A stretch of 20,814 nucleotides of DNA, from NCBI GenBank assembly GCA_964622075.1, contig CAZUMR010000024.1, forward strand, positions 1 to 20,814, read 5' to 3'. The notes under the pieces are model-generated. The model searched no databases. It had not been told where the DNA came from and saw nothing but the letters and a program-made list of their open reading frames with translations. The DNA is from WAPX01 sp964622075 (GTDB lineage Archaea > Halobacteriota > Archaeoglobi > Archaeoglobales > Archaeoglobaceae). Both the position numbers and the translations under genes were made by a program. Shown piece after piece: positions 14,487 through 20,814 of the stretch (positions within the stretch are counted from its first letter, which is position 1; every line of letters begins with the position of its first letter).

Positions 14487-15758
14487 ATGTTCGCTGAGAG
14501 AGATGGTGAGCTATTTGTGGAGGACGTCAGCTGCTCTGAACTTGTAAGGAGGTTTGGTTCACCACTTTACGTTTACTCTTTGAAAGCCCTGAGAAAAAAC
14601 ATCAGTTCATACAGGAAGGCTTTCTCAAAGGCAGACTTTACTGTCAGATTCCTGTACGCTGTGAAGGCAAACAACAACCTCACGATTTTAAAGCTGATTG
14701 CCAAAGAAGGATTTGGAGCTGATGTTTTCAGCGATGGGGAGCTTTACATGGCCATGCTGGTGGGGTTTAACAGAGATCACATCCTGTTTAACGGGAACTC
14801 CAAGAGCGAGGAGGAAATAAGGATGGGTGTTGAAGCTGGAGTGCCCTTCAGTGTTGACAGCATTGACGAGCTGAGAACTCTTGCCAGTGTAGCCAAGGAA
14901 CTTGGTAGAGAAGTCAGAATAGCATTCAGAATAAATCCGGATATTTCTCCGGACACTCATCCAAAAATAGCAACGGGATTGAAGACTTCAAAATTCGGCA
15001 TTCCGTGGGAGGATGTAATAGATGCGTACAGGCTTGCAGCTGAACTTCCCGGCATAAAGATCGCTGGCATTCACTGCCACATCGGCAGTCAGATAACGGA
15101 CATCTCTCCTTTTGTGGAGGCAGTGGAGAGAATGTTCGAGGTGGCAAAGGAAGTTGAAAAGCTTGGAGTTGAACTTGAATTTCTTGACATGGGCGGTGGA
15201 CTGGGGATAGACTACCAGGGAATTGGAGCTCCAACTCCGGAAGATTTTGCAGAGAAGATAGTTCCTGCCTATGAGAAAGGACTGTCTGAAATAAAGTCCA
15301 GCCCGGAACTGTGGCTTGAACCGGGGAGAAGCATAGTTGGAAATACTGCCCTACTGCTGACAAGAGTAAACTCCGTTAAAAGGGCATACAAAAACTTCGT
15401 AGCTGTGGATGCTGGCTTTAACCTGCTGGTGAGGCCGGCCATGTACGATGCATACCACAGAGTTGCTGTTGCAAACAAGATGAATGTGAAGGAGAGAGAG
15501 GTTTACACTGTTGTTGGACCAATATGTGAGAGTGGAGACGTGCTTGCTAAAGATAGAGAGCTGCCAAAAGTTGAGAGAGGAGACATCATAGCAATATTCG
15601 ACGCTGGAGCTTACGGATTCTCTATGAGCAGTCAGTACAACGGCAGGAGGAGGTGTGCAGAAGTCCTTGTGGATGGGAGTAAAACTTATCTGATAAGGGA
15701 GAGAGAAAGGTATTCAGATCTGATAGCGAATCAGGTAATTCCAGCTGGATTATTCTGA
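14487..15758 (+). CDS. lysA: Diaminopimelate decarboxylase
   Basis: PLP-dependent fold-III decarboxylase that turns meso-diaminopimelate into lysine, the last step of the pathway. PLP lysine K60 is in LYAVKANNN; HCHIGSQ is at 196-202; the glycine-rich phosphate loop is MGGGLGIDY; EPGRSIVG starts at 278; and the active-site Cys is in CESGDVL at 347-353, followed by GAYGFSMSSQYNGR. Length 423 aa is normal. It follows dapL by 133 nt with its own TATA box. DapL makes the LL isomer, so an epimerase (DapF) is needed between the two; it is not in this window. Confidence 0.96.
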   Translation: MFAERDGELFVEDVSCSELVRRFGSPLYVYSLKALRKNISSYRKAFSKADFTVRFLYAVKANNNLTILKLIAKEGFGADVFSDGELYMAMLVGFNRDHILFNGNSKSEEEIRMGVEAGVPFSVDSIDELRTLASVAKELGREVRIAFRINPDISPDTHPKIATGLKTSKFGIPWEDVIDAYRLAAELPGIKIAGIHCHIGSQITDISPFVEAVERMFEVAKEVEKLGVELEFLDMGGGLGIDYQGIGAPTPEDFAEKIVPAYEKGLSEIKSSPELWLEPGRSIVGNTALLLTRVNSVKRAYKNFVAVDAGFNLLVRPAMYDAYHRVAVANKMNVKEREVYTVVGPICESGDVLAKDRELPKVERGDIIAIFDAGAYGFSMSSQYNGRRRCAEVLVDGSKTYLIRERERYSDLIANQVIPAGLF

Positions 15759-15767
15759 AAATTCCGG

Positions 15768-15780
15768 CCTTTTTATTTAA
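15768..15780 (+). promoter_or_regulatory. T-rich element between lysA and the transglutaminase gene (terminator or TATA box)
   Basis: CCTTTTTATTTAA could end lysA or serve as a TATA box. As a TATA box it predicts a start near 15800, downstream of the first ATG at 15786. Confidence 0.35.
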
Positions 15781-15800
15781 GCTGAATGGAGCTGAATGGA
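15781..15800 (+). repeat. 10-bp exact tandem duplication creating two out-of-frame ATGs
   Basis: GCTGAATGGA occurs at 15781-15790 and 15791-15800. Each copy supplies an ATG (15786 and 15796), and the two are in different frames. Confidence 0.85.
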
Positions 15801-17108
15801 GTTAAACAAAGCGTTGATGGAAAACGGGGAAAAACCGGAAACGGTAAAAGTCTCTCCAGCACTCTATCCTTCATGAAGAAATTGCTGATCATTTTCACGT
15901 TTGTACTGATTTTGTCAGCTGCCATGTACTCTCACATATACTTCAGTACAGGTTTGCAGAAACATCTTATCAGTACTGGAGTCGAAAACTTTTCACAGCA
16001 CGGCAAGTCTTCTTTGCTGAATGAATTAAATGTATCGGGTGTGTCAGGCTACAGGATAAACACGAAACCTGTCGTATCTCCCGCAGGCGGTGGTTTAAAT
16101 GCCGGTTTGAATAATGGTTTGAATAATACAGAACTGTGCAGACGAATCTGGAGATACAGTTTTGTCTGTGCTCTTGAATATGCTCTAAACGACTCCAGCA
16201 TTGAGAAAGTTTTACCGCTTGCCAGAAAGCTTGAGGGAAGGACAGTCCAGGACTGTGTGTGGAACGTGCTTGCGTGGGAGGGAAAAAATCTGAAGTATAA
16301 CTGGAGCAAGGCAACACTGAATCCAACAGTTATTGAATACTTCTGGTCCGGAAATGGTGCTGGAAACGGTATCGAAAACGTAAAAATTGTCAGGAAGGGA
16401 ATATGGTATCAGACTCCTCAGGAAACTGTGGAGAAAGGCAACGGCATATGCGGTGATTATGCCATACTGACCTCGGCCCTGCTTGCTGATATGAACATTA
16501 CACCCTATCCCGTGCTTGTTAACTTCACAACCGGTACTGGACATGCTGCTGTACTTGTTAAAATTGAGGGATGGTACTTCGTTCTTGACCAGCACCTTCC
16601 GCCCATGGATCTGGGGGCTTATTACAGGGAGTGGAAGTACTACAGAAAGGCCACATTTGGTTCAAGAACAATAAAGAATCTGCACGTTTACGTCGTAAAA
16701 CCGGGAGTGAAGAGGGCAGAACTTAGAGACCTTGGTATCATAGATGCGAAGGAAATGCTCAGGCAGGATTACAGAATAACTTCAAAGGATCTTGAAGCTT
16801 TAAGCTACAGTGTTATGCAGGAGTTTGAAAAAGTCGGTTTAACACCGGATCCTGCACTTAAAGATCTAAAACCCGGCAGTTACCTTCCGGTGGGATATAC
16901 TTCTGGCAGGTACTGGACGTTTACATTCCCCCATTACGCTGATTACTACAACCCCGTGTTCTTCAACCAGTATTCCAGATACTTTTTCTCACACATATAT
17001 AGCGGGAGTGCAAAAATAGATGCCGAAAGCTGCAACAGGGTCTGGGTTAGAGCTGAAGTTAACGGCTCAAATCTGGTGTTTCATGTATTGCTTGCGAAGT
17101 ACGGGTAA
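15786..17108 (+). CDS. Membrane-anchored transglutaminase-like protein
   Basis: Transglutaminase/cysteine-protease superfamily protein, probably facing outside the cell. Residues 31-53 (KKLLIIFTFVLILSAAMYSH onward) form one membrane segment. The Cys-His-Asp triad is C222 in KGNGICGDYAIL, H253 in GTGHAAVLVKI and D268 in YFVLDQHLPP. After the core, about 140 residues rich in Tyr/Phe (YWTFTFPHYADYYNPVFFNQ) form an extra domain. A Gly-Leu-Asn repeat (GLNA-GLNN-GLNN, about 103-114) marks a linker. Archaeal members may act as proteases, amidases or cross-linkers; no substrate can be assigned. Start is uncertain: ATG 15786 gives a 29-residue hydrophilic tail and stems from a 10-bp duplication, while ATG 15873 (residue 30) gives a standard signal-anchor start and is about as likely. 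It converges on the ABC ATPase gene, only 12 nt away. Confidence 0.75.
   Translation: MELNGVKQSVDGKRGKTGNGKSLSSTLSFMKKLLIIFTFVLILSAAMYSHIYFSTGLQKHLISTGVENFSQHGKSSLLNELNVSGVSGYRINTKPVVSPAGGGLNAGLNNGLNNTELCRRIWRYSFVCALEYALNDSSIEKVLPLARKLEGRTVQDCVWNVLAWEGKNLKYNWSKATLNPTVIEYFWSGNGAGNGIENVKIVRKGIWYQTPQETVEKGNGICGDYAILTSALLADMNITPYPVLVNFTTGTGHAAVLVKIEGWYFVLDQHLPPMDLGAYYREWKYYRKATFGSRTIKNLHVYVVKPGVKRAELRDLGIIDAKEMLRQDYRITSKDLEALSYSVMQEFEKVGLTPDPALKDLKPGSYLPVGYTSGRYWTFTFPHYADYYNPVFFNQYSRYFFSHIYSGSAKIDAESCNRVWVRAEVNGSNLVFHVLLAKYG
15796..15876 (+). other. Possible short upstream ORF overlapping the transglutaminase start
   Basis: ATG 15796 opens 26 codons (MELNKALMENGEKPET, then VKVSPALYPS) ending in a TGA that overlaps ATG 15873 as ATGA. 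That is the usual geometry for translational coupling. The composition (Glu/Lys rich, no rare Arg codon) looks at least as protein-like as the competing frame, which contains a CGG. It may be a leader peptide, a gene remnant or chance. Confidence 0.3.
16092..16127 (+). repeat. 12-bp tandem repeat inside the transglutaminase-like gene
   Basis: GGTTTGAATAAT is repeated exactly (16104-16115, 16116-16127) and preceded by a diverged third copy, GGTTTAAATGCC. It encodes three GLNx units without breaking the frame. Confidence 0.8.
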
Positions 17109-17120
17109 AGCAGCGGTAAA

Positions 17121-17849
17121 TTACCAGTCAAGCTCCTCCGGCTCCACGGGAGACTCGTTGGAAATGATCTCCACAACTCTGCCATCCCTGAATTTTACAA
17201 CCTTGTCAGCCATCTTTGCTATTACTGCGTTGTGCGTAACGAGTACGAAGGTTATACCCTCCTTTCTGTTTACCTCTCTCATAACACTCAGAACGACCTT
17301 TCCCGTTTCAAAGTCCAGATTTCCCGTTGGCTCGTCGCACAGCATTATGCTTGGATTTTTCACGAGAGCTCTCGCTATTGCCACCCTCTGCTGTTCTCCT
17401 CCACTCATTTCGTACGGCATGTTTTTAGCCTTGCTTCCAACTCCCACCATTTCGAGTACCTCTCTTGCGTCTCTTGGATTTTCCACAAGTTCGGCTGATA
17501 GCATTACATTCTCCTCTGCCGTCAGGGTAGGTATAAGGTTGAAGAACTGAAAGACAAATCCTACATGTCTCCTCCTGTACTCTGTAAGCTCTTCCTCATC
17601 CATTTTCCCTATATCCCTGCCTCTAAACAGAACCTTTCCCCTCGTTGGTCTGTCTATCCCTCCAGCTATGTTCAGCATCGTCGTTTTCCCACTTCCACTT
17701 GGTCCGAGGACGACAACGAACTCTCCCTCAAGAACATCAAGACTGACACCCCTGAGTGCGTTTACCTCAACCTCCCCCATCCTGTAAGTTTTCCAGACGT
17801 CCTGCAGTGAGAGCAGAACCTGATGTTTTGCAGGTTTCAACAGTTTCAC
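17121..17849 (-). CDS. ABC transporter ATPase, LolD/MacB type
   Basis: Cytosolic ATPase of the class that powers FtsX/MacB-like permeases for lipoprotein or peptide export. Walker A GPSGSGKTT at 49-57, Q-loop Q101 in FVFQFFNLIP, signature MSGGEQQR at 148-155, Walker B SIMLCDEPTGNLD with D172/E173, and H-loop H206. The NALRGVSLDV and FFNLIPTLTAEENV segments are typical of the subfamily. 242 aa. The GTG start (17847-17849) overlaps the stop of the Ig-like gene (GTGA), so translation is probably coupled. AGGTG also overlaps that GTG and stands 6 nt before a TTG at 17838-17840, which may be the real start. No permease lies on either side: downstream is the convergent transglutaminase-like gene. 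Confidence 0.88.
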   Translation of the reverse strand: MKLLKPAKHQVLLSLQDVWKTYRMGEVEVNALRGVSLDVLEGEFVVVLGPSGSGKTTMLNIAGGIDRPTRGKVLFRGRDIGKMDEEELTEYRRRHVGFVFQFFNLIPTLTAEENVMLSAELVENPRDAREVLEMVGVGSKAKNMPYEMSGGEQQRVAIARALVKNPSIMLCDEPTGNLDFETGKVVLSVMREVNRKEGITFVLVTHNAVIAKMADKVVKFRDGRVVEIISNESPVEPEELDW

Positions 17850-19231
17850 CTTTTGATGTGTTTTCTGTGTAAGTATTTTCTAAGCAGGTAAGCGGCAATA
17901 ACTGCCGGTATTGTAACTATCAGCAAATAGTAGTTATTCCCGGGAAATACGTAAAGAGTGAACTTCTCTACTTTAACGTGTGGTCTGTAAGAGTAATCGA
18001 GGTAGTGTATTTCTGCCACAAATGTGTGTTCACCAGCATTTCCAGCAGTAATCTGAAAGGTTGAAGTTGCAGAGTCTCCGCTGTCAAGGGAGCCTATGTA
18101 GTATGTGTTTCTGCCCTTAAATCCCGGAGGTAGTCTGAGTTCTATCCATACACCTCTGACCTTCTGCTTTCCAGAATTCTCTATGGCAATGTTCAGTGTG
18201 AACGTCTTTCCTGCAACGACTCTCTCCGGAATCGTGTAAACACCTGAGATATCAACCATGCTGCTGACGGGGAAAACATAAAGCTCTCCCGACTCTTTGA
18301 ACGTTCTGCCCTCACAGCTCATTAAAACTCCAATTTTCACAGCGCCTGTGAAGTTAGATGTCGATAGTTCGAAGGTTGCCGTTTTCTCCGCATTTCTCTT
18401 CAGATCTCCAATGTATGAGAGGTTCTCACCTTTAATTCCGTGCGGCAGAATTAGCCTGATTATAACACCTTTTGCCTCCCTGCTTCCAGTATTTTCAACT
18501 CCTACCTTTAAAGTGAAGTTTGAGTTTGGATATATCCTTGAGGGAGTGGTTGTAAACTCTGAGAGAACGAGCTTTGGATTGCCTGTGAAGTTTACGCCTA
18601 CCGGGATATCCTCAACAACTCTCCTTCCAAATTCAGGATAGATGAATGACAGGTATCCCTTTCTAACACCGCTCTCATCTGGTGGAGCGTAAATTTTGAA
18701 GACGAGATTTAAAGTTTCGTTCTCCTTCCATAAGCTTATTGTTTTTGTGCTCTTCTCACAATCAAAACCTTTCAGAGTTACCTTAACGTCTCTAACAGTT
18801 TTTCCGCAGTTTTTAACAATAAAGGTAACGTTTCCTGAGCTGTCAGGAATAACATTTCCGGAAATTCCAAGAACTTCGAATTTTTGGACAGGATAAACGT
18901 TCACGACCTTTTCAAGTATCTCATGGTAGCTCGAACTGTTGAAGGTGTAGCTGATCCACGCCTTTACAGTGTAGGTGCCCGGTTCCGTTACCTTTACAGG
19001 TATTTCCACAACTCCGGAAGTTATATCGCCCACGTAAATGGTTCTGTCAATCAAACCTGATAGGTGTATTGATACATCGCTTATTTGGCAGGTTGAGTTT
19101 ACCTGAATTGCAAGTGTAAACTCCCCTGTATGCGGATTTGCTGGTAGTGTGTATATTGAGAACACCTGAGCAAGAGTTGGATGGATAGAGAAGACTATAG
19201 CAAGTATGGCGAGGATTGCAGCTTTTTTCAT
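17846..19231 (-). CDS. Exported Ig-like repeat protein with C-terminal membrane anchor (COG1361-like)
   Basis: 461 aa. Signal peptide at 1-21 (cleavage after HPTLA). Four beta-rich Ig/CARDB-like modules follow at roughly 25-115, 118-215, 222-321 and 330-430. The last two are clear duplicates: FTLKVGVENTGSREAKGV matches FTLNIAIENSGKQKVRGV, and LPHGIKGENLSYIGDL matches LPPGFKGRNTYYIGSL. One membrane helix (434-450, LLIVTIPAVIAAYLL) and a basic tail (RKYLHRKHIKR) anchor it with the modules outside. Many N-glycosylation-type NxS/T sites fit an archaeal surface protein. In archaea such proteins often sit with an ABC ATPase and an FtsX/MacB-like permease; here the ATPase overlaps the stop. It may bind an export substrate or belong to the cell envelope; function is unproven. 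Confidence 0.78.
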   Translation of the reverse strand: MKKAAILAILAIVFSIHPTLAQVFSIYTLPANPHTGEFTLAIQVNSTCQISDVSIHLSGLIDRTIYVGDITSGVVEIPVKVTEPGTYTVKAWISYTFNSSSYHEILEKVVNVYPVQKFEVLGISGNVIPDSSGNVTFIVKNCGKTVRDVKVTLKGFDCEKSTKTISLWKENETLNLVFKIYAPPDESGVRKGYLSFIYPEFGRRVVEDIPVGVNFTGNPKLVLSEFTTTPSRIYPNSNFTLKVGVENTGSREAKGVIIRLILPHGIKGENLSYIGDLKRNAEKTATFELSTSNFTGAVKIGVLMSCEGRTFKESGELYVFPVSSMVDISGVYTIPERVVAGKTFTLNIAIENSGKQKVRGVWIELRLPPGFKGRNTYYIGSLDSGDSATSTFQITAGNAGEHTFVAEIHYLDYSYRPHVKVEKFTLYVFPGNNYYLLIVTIPAVIAAYLLRKYLHRKHIKR

Positions 19232-19314
19232 ACCTTTCCAGAAGGGTCGTGTGTAGTTAACCTTTACGTAGTTTAGTATTTACCATCTATTTTATTGCTT
19301 TATCCAGTTTACGT

Positions 19315-19346
19315 TGAATTGGTAATTAGCTGAATTGGTAATTAAC
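19315..19346. repeat. 16-bp tandem repeat in the spacer between adk and the Ig-like gene
   Basis: TGAATTGGTAATTAGC (19315-19330) is followed by TGAATTGGTAATTAAC (19331-19346), 15 of 16 identical. It lies about 85-115 bp upstream of the Ig-like gene. The rest of the 204-nt spacer is AT-rich; no strong TATA box was found 26 nt before ATG 19231. Confidence 0.8.
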
Positions 19347-19401
19347 CGGACGGTAAATTAGAATAAATTAGATATGGTATAATGACCAATGACAAAACCG
19401 T

Positions 19402-19435
19402 AAAGACGTAAAAGAAAGAAAGGAAAAATAAAAAA
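19402..19435 (-). terminator. T-rich terminator of adk
   Basis: On the minus strand the stop is followed by TTTTTTATTTTTCCTTTCTT and further T-rich sequence, typical of archaeal termination. Confidence 0.5.
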
Positions 19436-20086
19436 TCAGGCGAGCTTCTGCAGTATCTTGTCGATCTCGGCGAAAACTTCTTCTATGCTCTTTGTACCGT
19501 CAATGTTATACAACACGCCTTTCTTGGCGTAGTACTCTACAAGAGGCTCTGTCTGCTCCTTGTAAACCTTGTATCTCTGTCTGACAACCTCTTCTTTATC
19601 ATCATCTCTCTGGTAGAGCTCTCCACCGCACTTGTCGCACTTGTTGTCCTCTTTCGGCGGATTGTATATGAGGTGATAGACTGCTCCACAGTTCTTGCAC
19701 GTCCTTCTGTTTACAATCCTCTTTACTATCTCTTCCTCCGGCACCTGTATGTTTATCACGGCATCTATTTTCTTTCCGAGCTCCTCAAGTATCTTGTCAA
19801 GAGCTTCAGCCTGAGGTATGGTTCTTGGAAAACCGTCAAGTATGAATCCCTTTTCACAGTCAGGCTGCTGAAGCCTTTCCTTGACTATTCCAATAACGAC
19901 TTCATCCGGGACAAGCTTTCCGGCGTCCATGTACTTCTTTGCCTCTTTTCCAAGCTCGGTACCCTTAGCTACAGCCTCTCTAAGCATGTCTCCAGTAGAA
20001 ATCTGCGGAATTCCGTACTTTTCCACTATGAGCTTTGCCTGTGTTCCCTTTCCAGAACCCGGTGGGCCGAGCAAAATCAGGTTCAT
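19436..20086 (-). CDS. adk: Adenylate kinase with zinc-binding LID
   Basis: Interconverts AMP + ATP and 2 ADP, balancing the adenylate pool in the cytosol. Walker A GPPGSGKGT at 7-15; AMP-binding STGDMLREAV and GFILDGFPRTIPQAEAL; the LID domain has four cysteines, C130, C133, C150 and C153 (CKNC, CDKC), which bind zinc. Length 216 aa is that of the bacterial-type Adk, not the distinct trimeric archaeal AdkA of methanogens and Sulfolobales. ATG 20086 is 26 nt from a TATA box. It is functionally linked to the AMP-degrading phosphorylase in this window but is not in an operon with it. Confidence 0.96.
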   Translation of the reverse strand: MNLILLGPPGSGKGTQAKLIVEKYGIPQISTGDMLREAVAKGTELGKEAKKYMDAGKLVPDEVVIGIVKERLQQPDCEKGFILDGFPRTIPQAEALDKILEELGKKIDAVINIQVPEEEIVKRIVNRRTCKNCGAVYHLIYNPPKEDNKCDKCGGELYQRDDDKEEVVRQRYKVYKEQTEPLVEYYAKKGVLYNIDGTKSIEEVFAEIDKILQKLA

Positions 20087-20108
20087 GGATTTCCGTAATT
20101 TCGGACAC

Positions 20109-20116
20109 GTTTAAAC
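20109..20116 (-). promoter_or_regulatory. TATA box of adk
   Basis: GTTTAAAC is centred 26-27 nt upstream of the adk ATG, which suggests a leaderless transcript. Confidence 0.6.
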
Positions 20117-20145
20117 CTTTCTGTTTGTCCATGGATTTCCAACAG

Positions 20146-20814
20146 CTACTTTCCATATTCTTTCCTGGAGAATAACTTCACCTCAATCCTCTTTCTTATT
20201 TCCGCAGGCAGATAATCGAGAACACATCCTTTTGCTGAAAAGATTCCAGCATTCTCCACATGCTTTTTGAATTTACCTCCAGCTATTGCAGAGGAAACAA
20301 TTGCTGCTCCAAAGGATGAGGAGTTTGCATCCAGCACATCCACATCGGGAATTTTTCCCGCTATAACTCTGGCTATTTTTTCTGCAAACCTCCCGGAAAG
20401 GAATACTTTTTCTGGACTTACCACAACTGACATGGCTGCTATACCCTTTGCAACGTTCTCTGCAAGAAAATCGATTGCTTTATCTCCAAAGACGCTTAGA
20501 CCTGCTTTCAAAATAGATTTTGGAAACTCTCCAAGCAGGTATGCAACTTCAGAGTCCAGACAGCCCACGAAGTTGTATGAAGGCAGAAAGGAAGAGCCGC
20601 CAAATCCATCAACGATTTTACCATTTTCGACTGCTAAAACGGAAGAGTATCCATATCCTATCTCCGCTATTACAAAGTTTTCTTCTTCCAGCTCCGTCAT
20701 TGCGAACAATGCTGAGCATAGCTTGTCGTAAGTACCCATGTCTATCCTGCAGAACTTTCTGTAATCCGGAACGCTTGGCAGGTGAATGACTGCAGGAATT
20801 GTGTAGAACTCGAA
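20146..20814 (-). CDS. DUF1464 family protein (predicted ASKHA-fold kinase), 5' end outside the window
   Basis: The reading frame is open from the window edge (FEFYTIPAVIHLPSVPDYRK, then FCRIDMGTYDKLC) to the TAG at 20146, so this is the C-terminal ~222 residues of a longer protein. The internal ATG at 20739 is not the start. VPDYRKFCRIDMGTYDKL, VIAEIGYGYSSVLAVENGKI, GFGGSSF and the C-terminal KVFLSGRFAE with SSSFGAAIVSSAIAGG fit the DUF1464/COG2441 group, an actin-like ATPase fold related to acetate and butyrate kinases. No reaction is proven for the group. The gene ends 59 nt before the adk start; adk has its own TATA box, so the two are probably separate transcripts. Confidence 0.75.
   Translation of the reverse strand, partial: FEFYTIPAVIHLPSVPDYRKFCRIDMGTYDKLCSALFAMTELEEENFVIAEIGYGYSSVLAVENGKIVDGFGGSSFLPSYNFVGCLDSEVAYLLGEFPKSILKAGLSVFGDKAIDFLAENVAKGIAAMSVVVSPEKVFLSGRFAEKIARVIAGKIPDVDVLDANSSSFGAAIVSSAIAGGKFKKHVENAGIFSAKGCVLDYLPAEIRKRIEVKLFSRKEYGK

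Noticed and set aside
19232..19435. Small RNA or CRISPR-like repeat in the adk/Ig-like spacer
   Set aside because: Only two adjacent 16-bp copies with no spacers; no box C/D pair or stable hairpin seen by eye.
20146..20739. DUF1464 gene starting at ATG 20739
   Set aside because: The frame continues open with family-like sequence to the window edge, so that ATG is internal.

Overview
This window looks like an ordinary chromosomal stretch of a hyperthermophilic euryarchaeon, most likely of the Archaeoglobales (Archaeoglobus, Ferroglobus or Geoglobus). The evidence is the gene set: SRP19, archaeal Trm-G10 tRNA methyltransferase, archaeal-type LeuRS, AMP phosphorylase, a DapL/LysA lysine branch, a zinc-LID adenylate kinase and a DUF1464 kinase-like protein. 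Arg codons are mostly AGA/AGG, and the genes carry archaeal TATA boxes (TTTAAA or TTTATAAA type) centred about 26 nt before their start codons. Genus and species cannot be fixed from sequence reading alone. No tRNA, rRNA, CRISPR array or transposase was seen, and no gap without a gene exceeds about 205 nt.

Layout. 1-215: 3' end of an unrecognised gene that appears to carry a one-base frameshift. 276-1644 (+): srp19 and a tRNA m2G10/m2,2G10 methyltransferase, probably an operon. 1743-3497 (+): medium-chain acyl-CoA synthetase. 3586-6612 (-): leucyl-tRNA synthetase with an extra helical insert of about 80 residues in its editing domain. 6774-8697 (-): a lipoprotein, a metallo-beta-lactamase-fold hydrolase and a second lipoprotein. 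8862-10277 (+): cysteinyl-tRNA synthetase, divergent from the second lipoprotein across an unusual G-rich, repeat-rich spacer. 10436-13112 (+): AMP phosphorylase and citrate synthase in tandem. 13196-15758 (+): LL-diaminopimelate aminotransferase and diaminopimelate decarboxylase, the last steps to lysine. 15786-17108 (+): membrane-anchored transglutaminase-like protein. 17121-19231 (-): an exported Ig-like (COG1361-type) protein overlapping a LolD/MacB-type ABC ATPase, with no permease beside them. 19436-20086 (-): adenylate kinase. 20146-20814 (-): DUF1464 protein, cut by the window edge.

How the genes fit together. Most are housekeeping: translation and targeting (srp19, trmG10, leuS, cysS), nucleotide and central carbon metabolism (AMP phosphorylase, citrate synthase, adk, acyl-CoA synthetase) and lysine synthesis. 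The less explained part is the cell-surface set: two lipoproteins, the transglutaminase-like protein and the exported Ig-like protein with its ATPase.

Most noteworthy: (1) short tandem duplications of 9-16 bp recur, mostly in spacers and around gene starts, and one changes the reading frame at a gene start; (2) the leader region of cysS combines a G-quadruplex-capable run, tandem repeats and a possible pairing with the bases before the start codon; (3) LeuRS carries an editing-domain insert; (4) palindromes and direct repeats sit at operator-like positions upstream of leuS, the MBL gene, deoA and dapL. No clearly new defence or mobile system was found.
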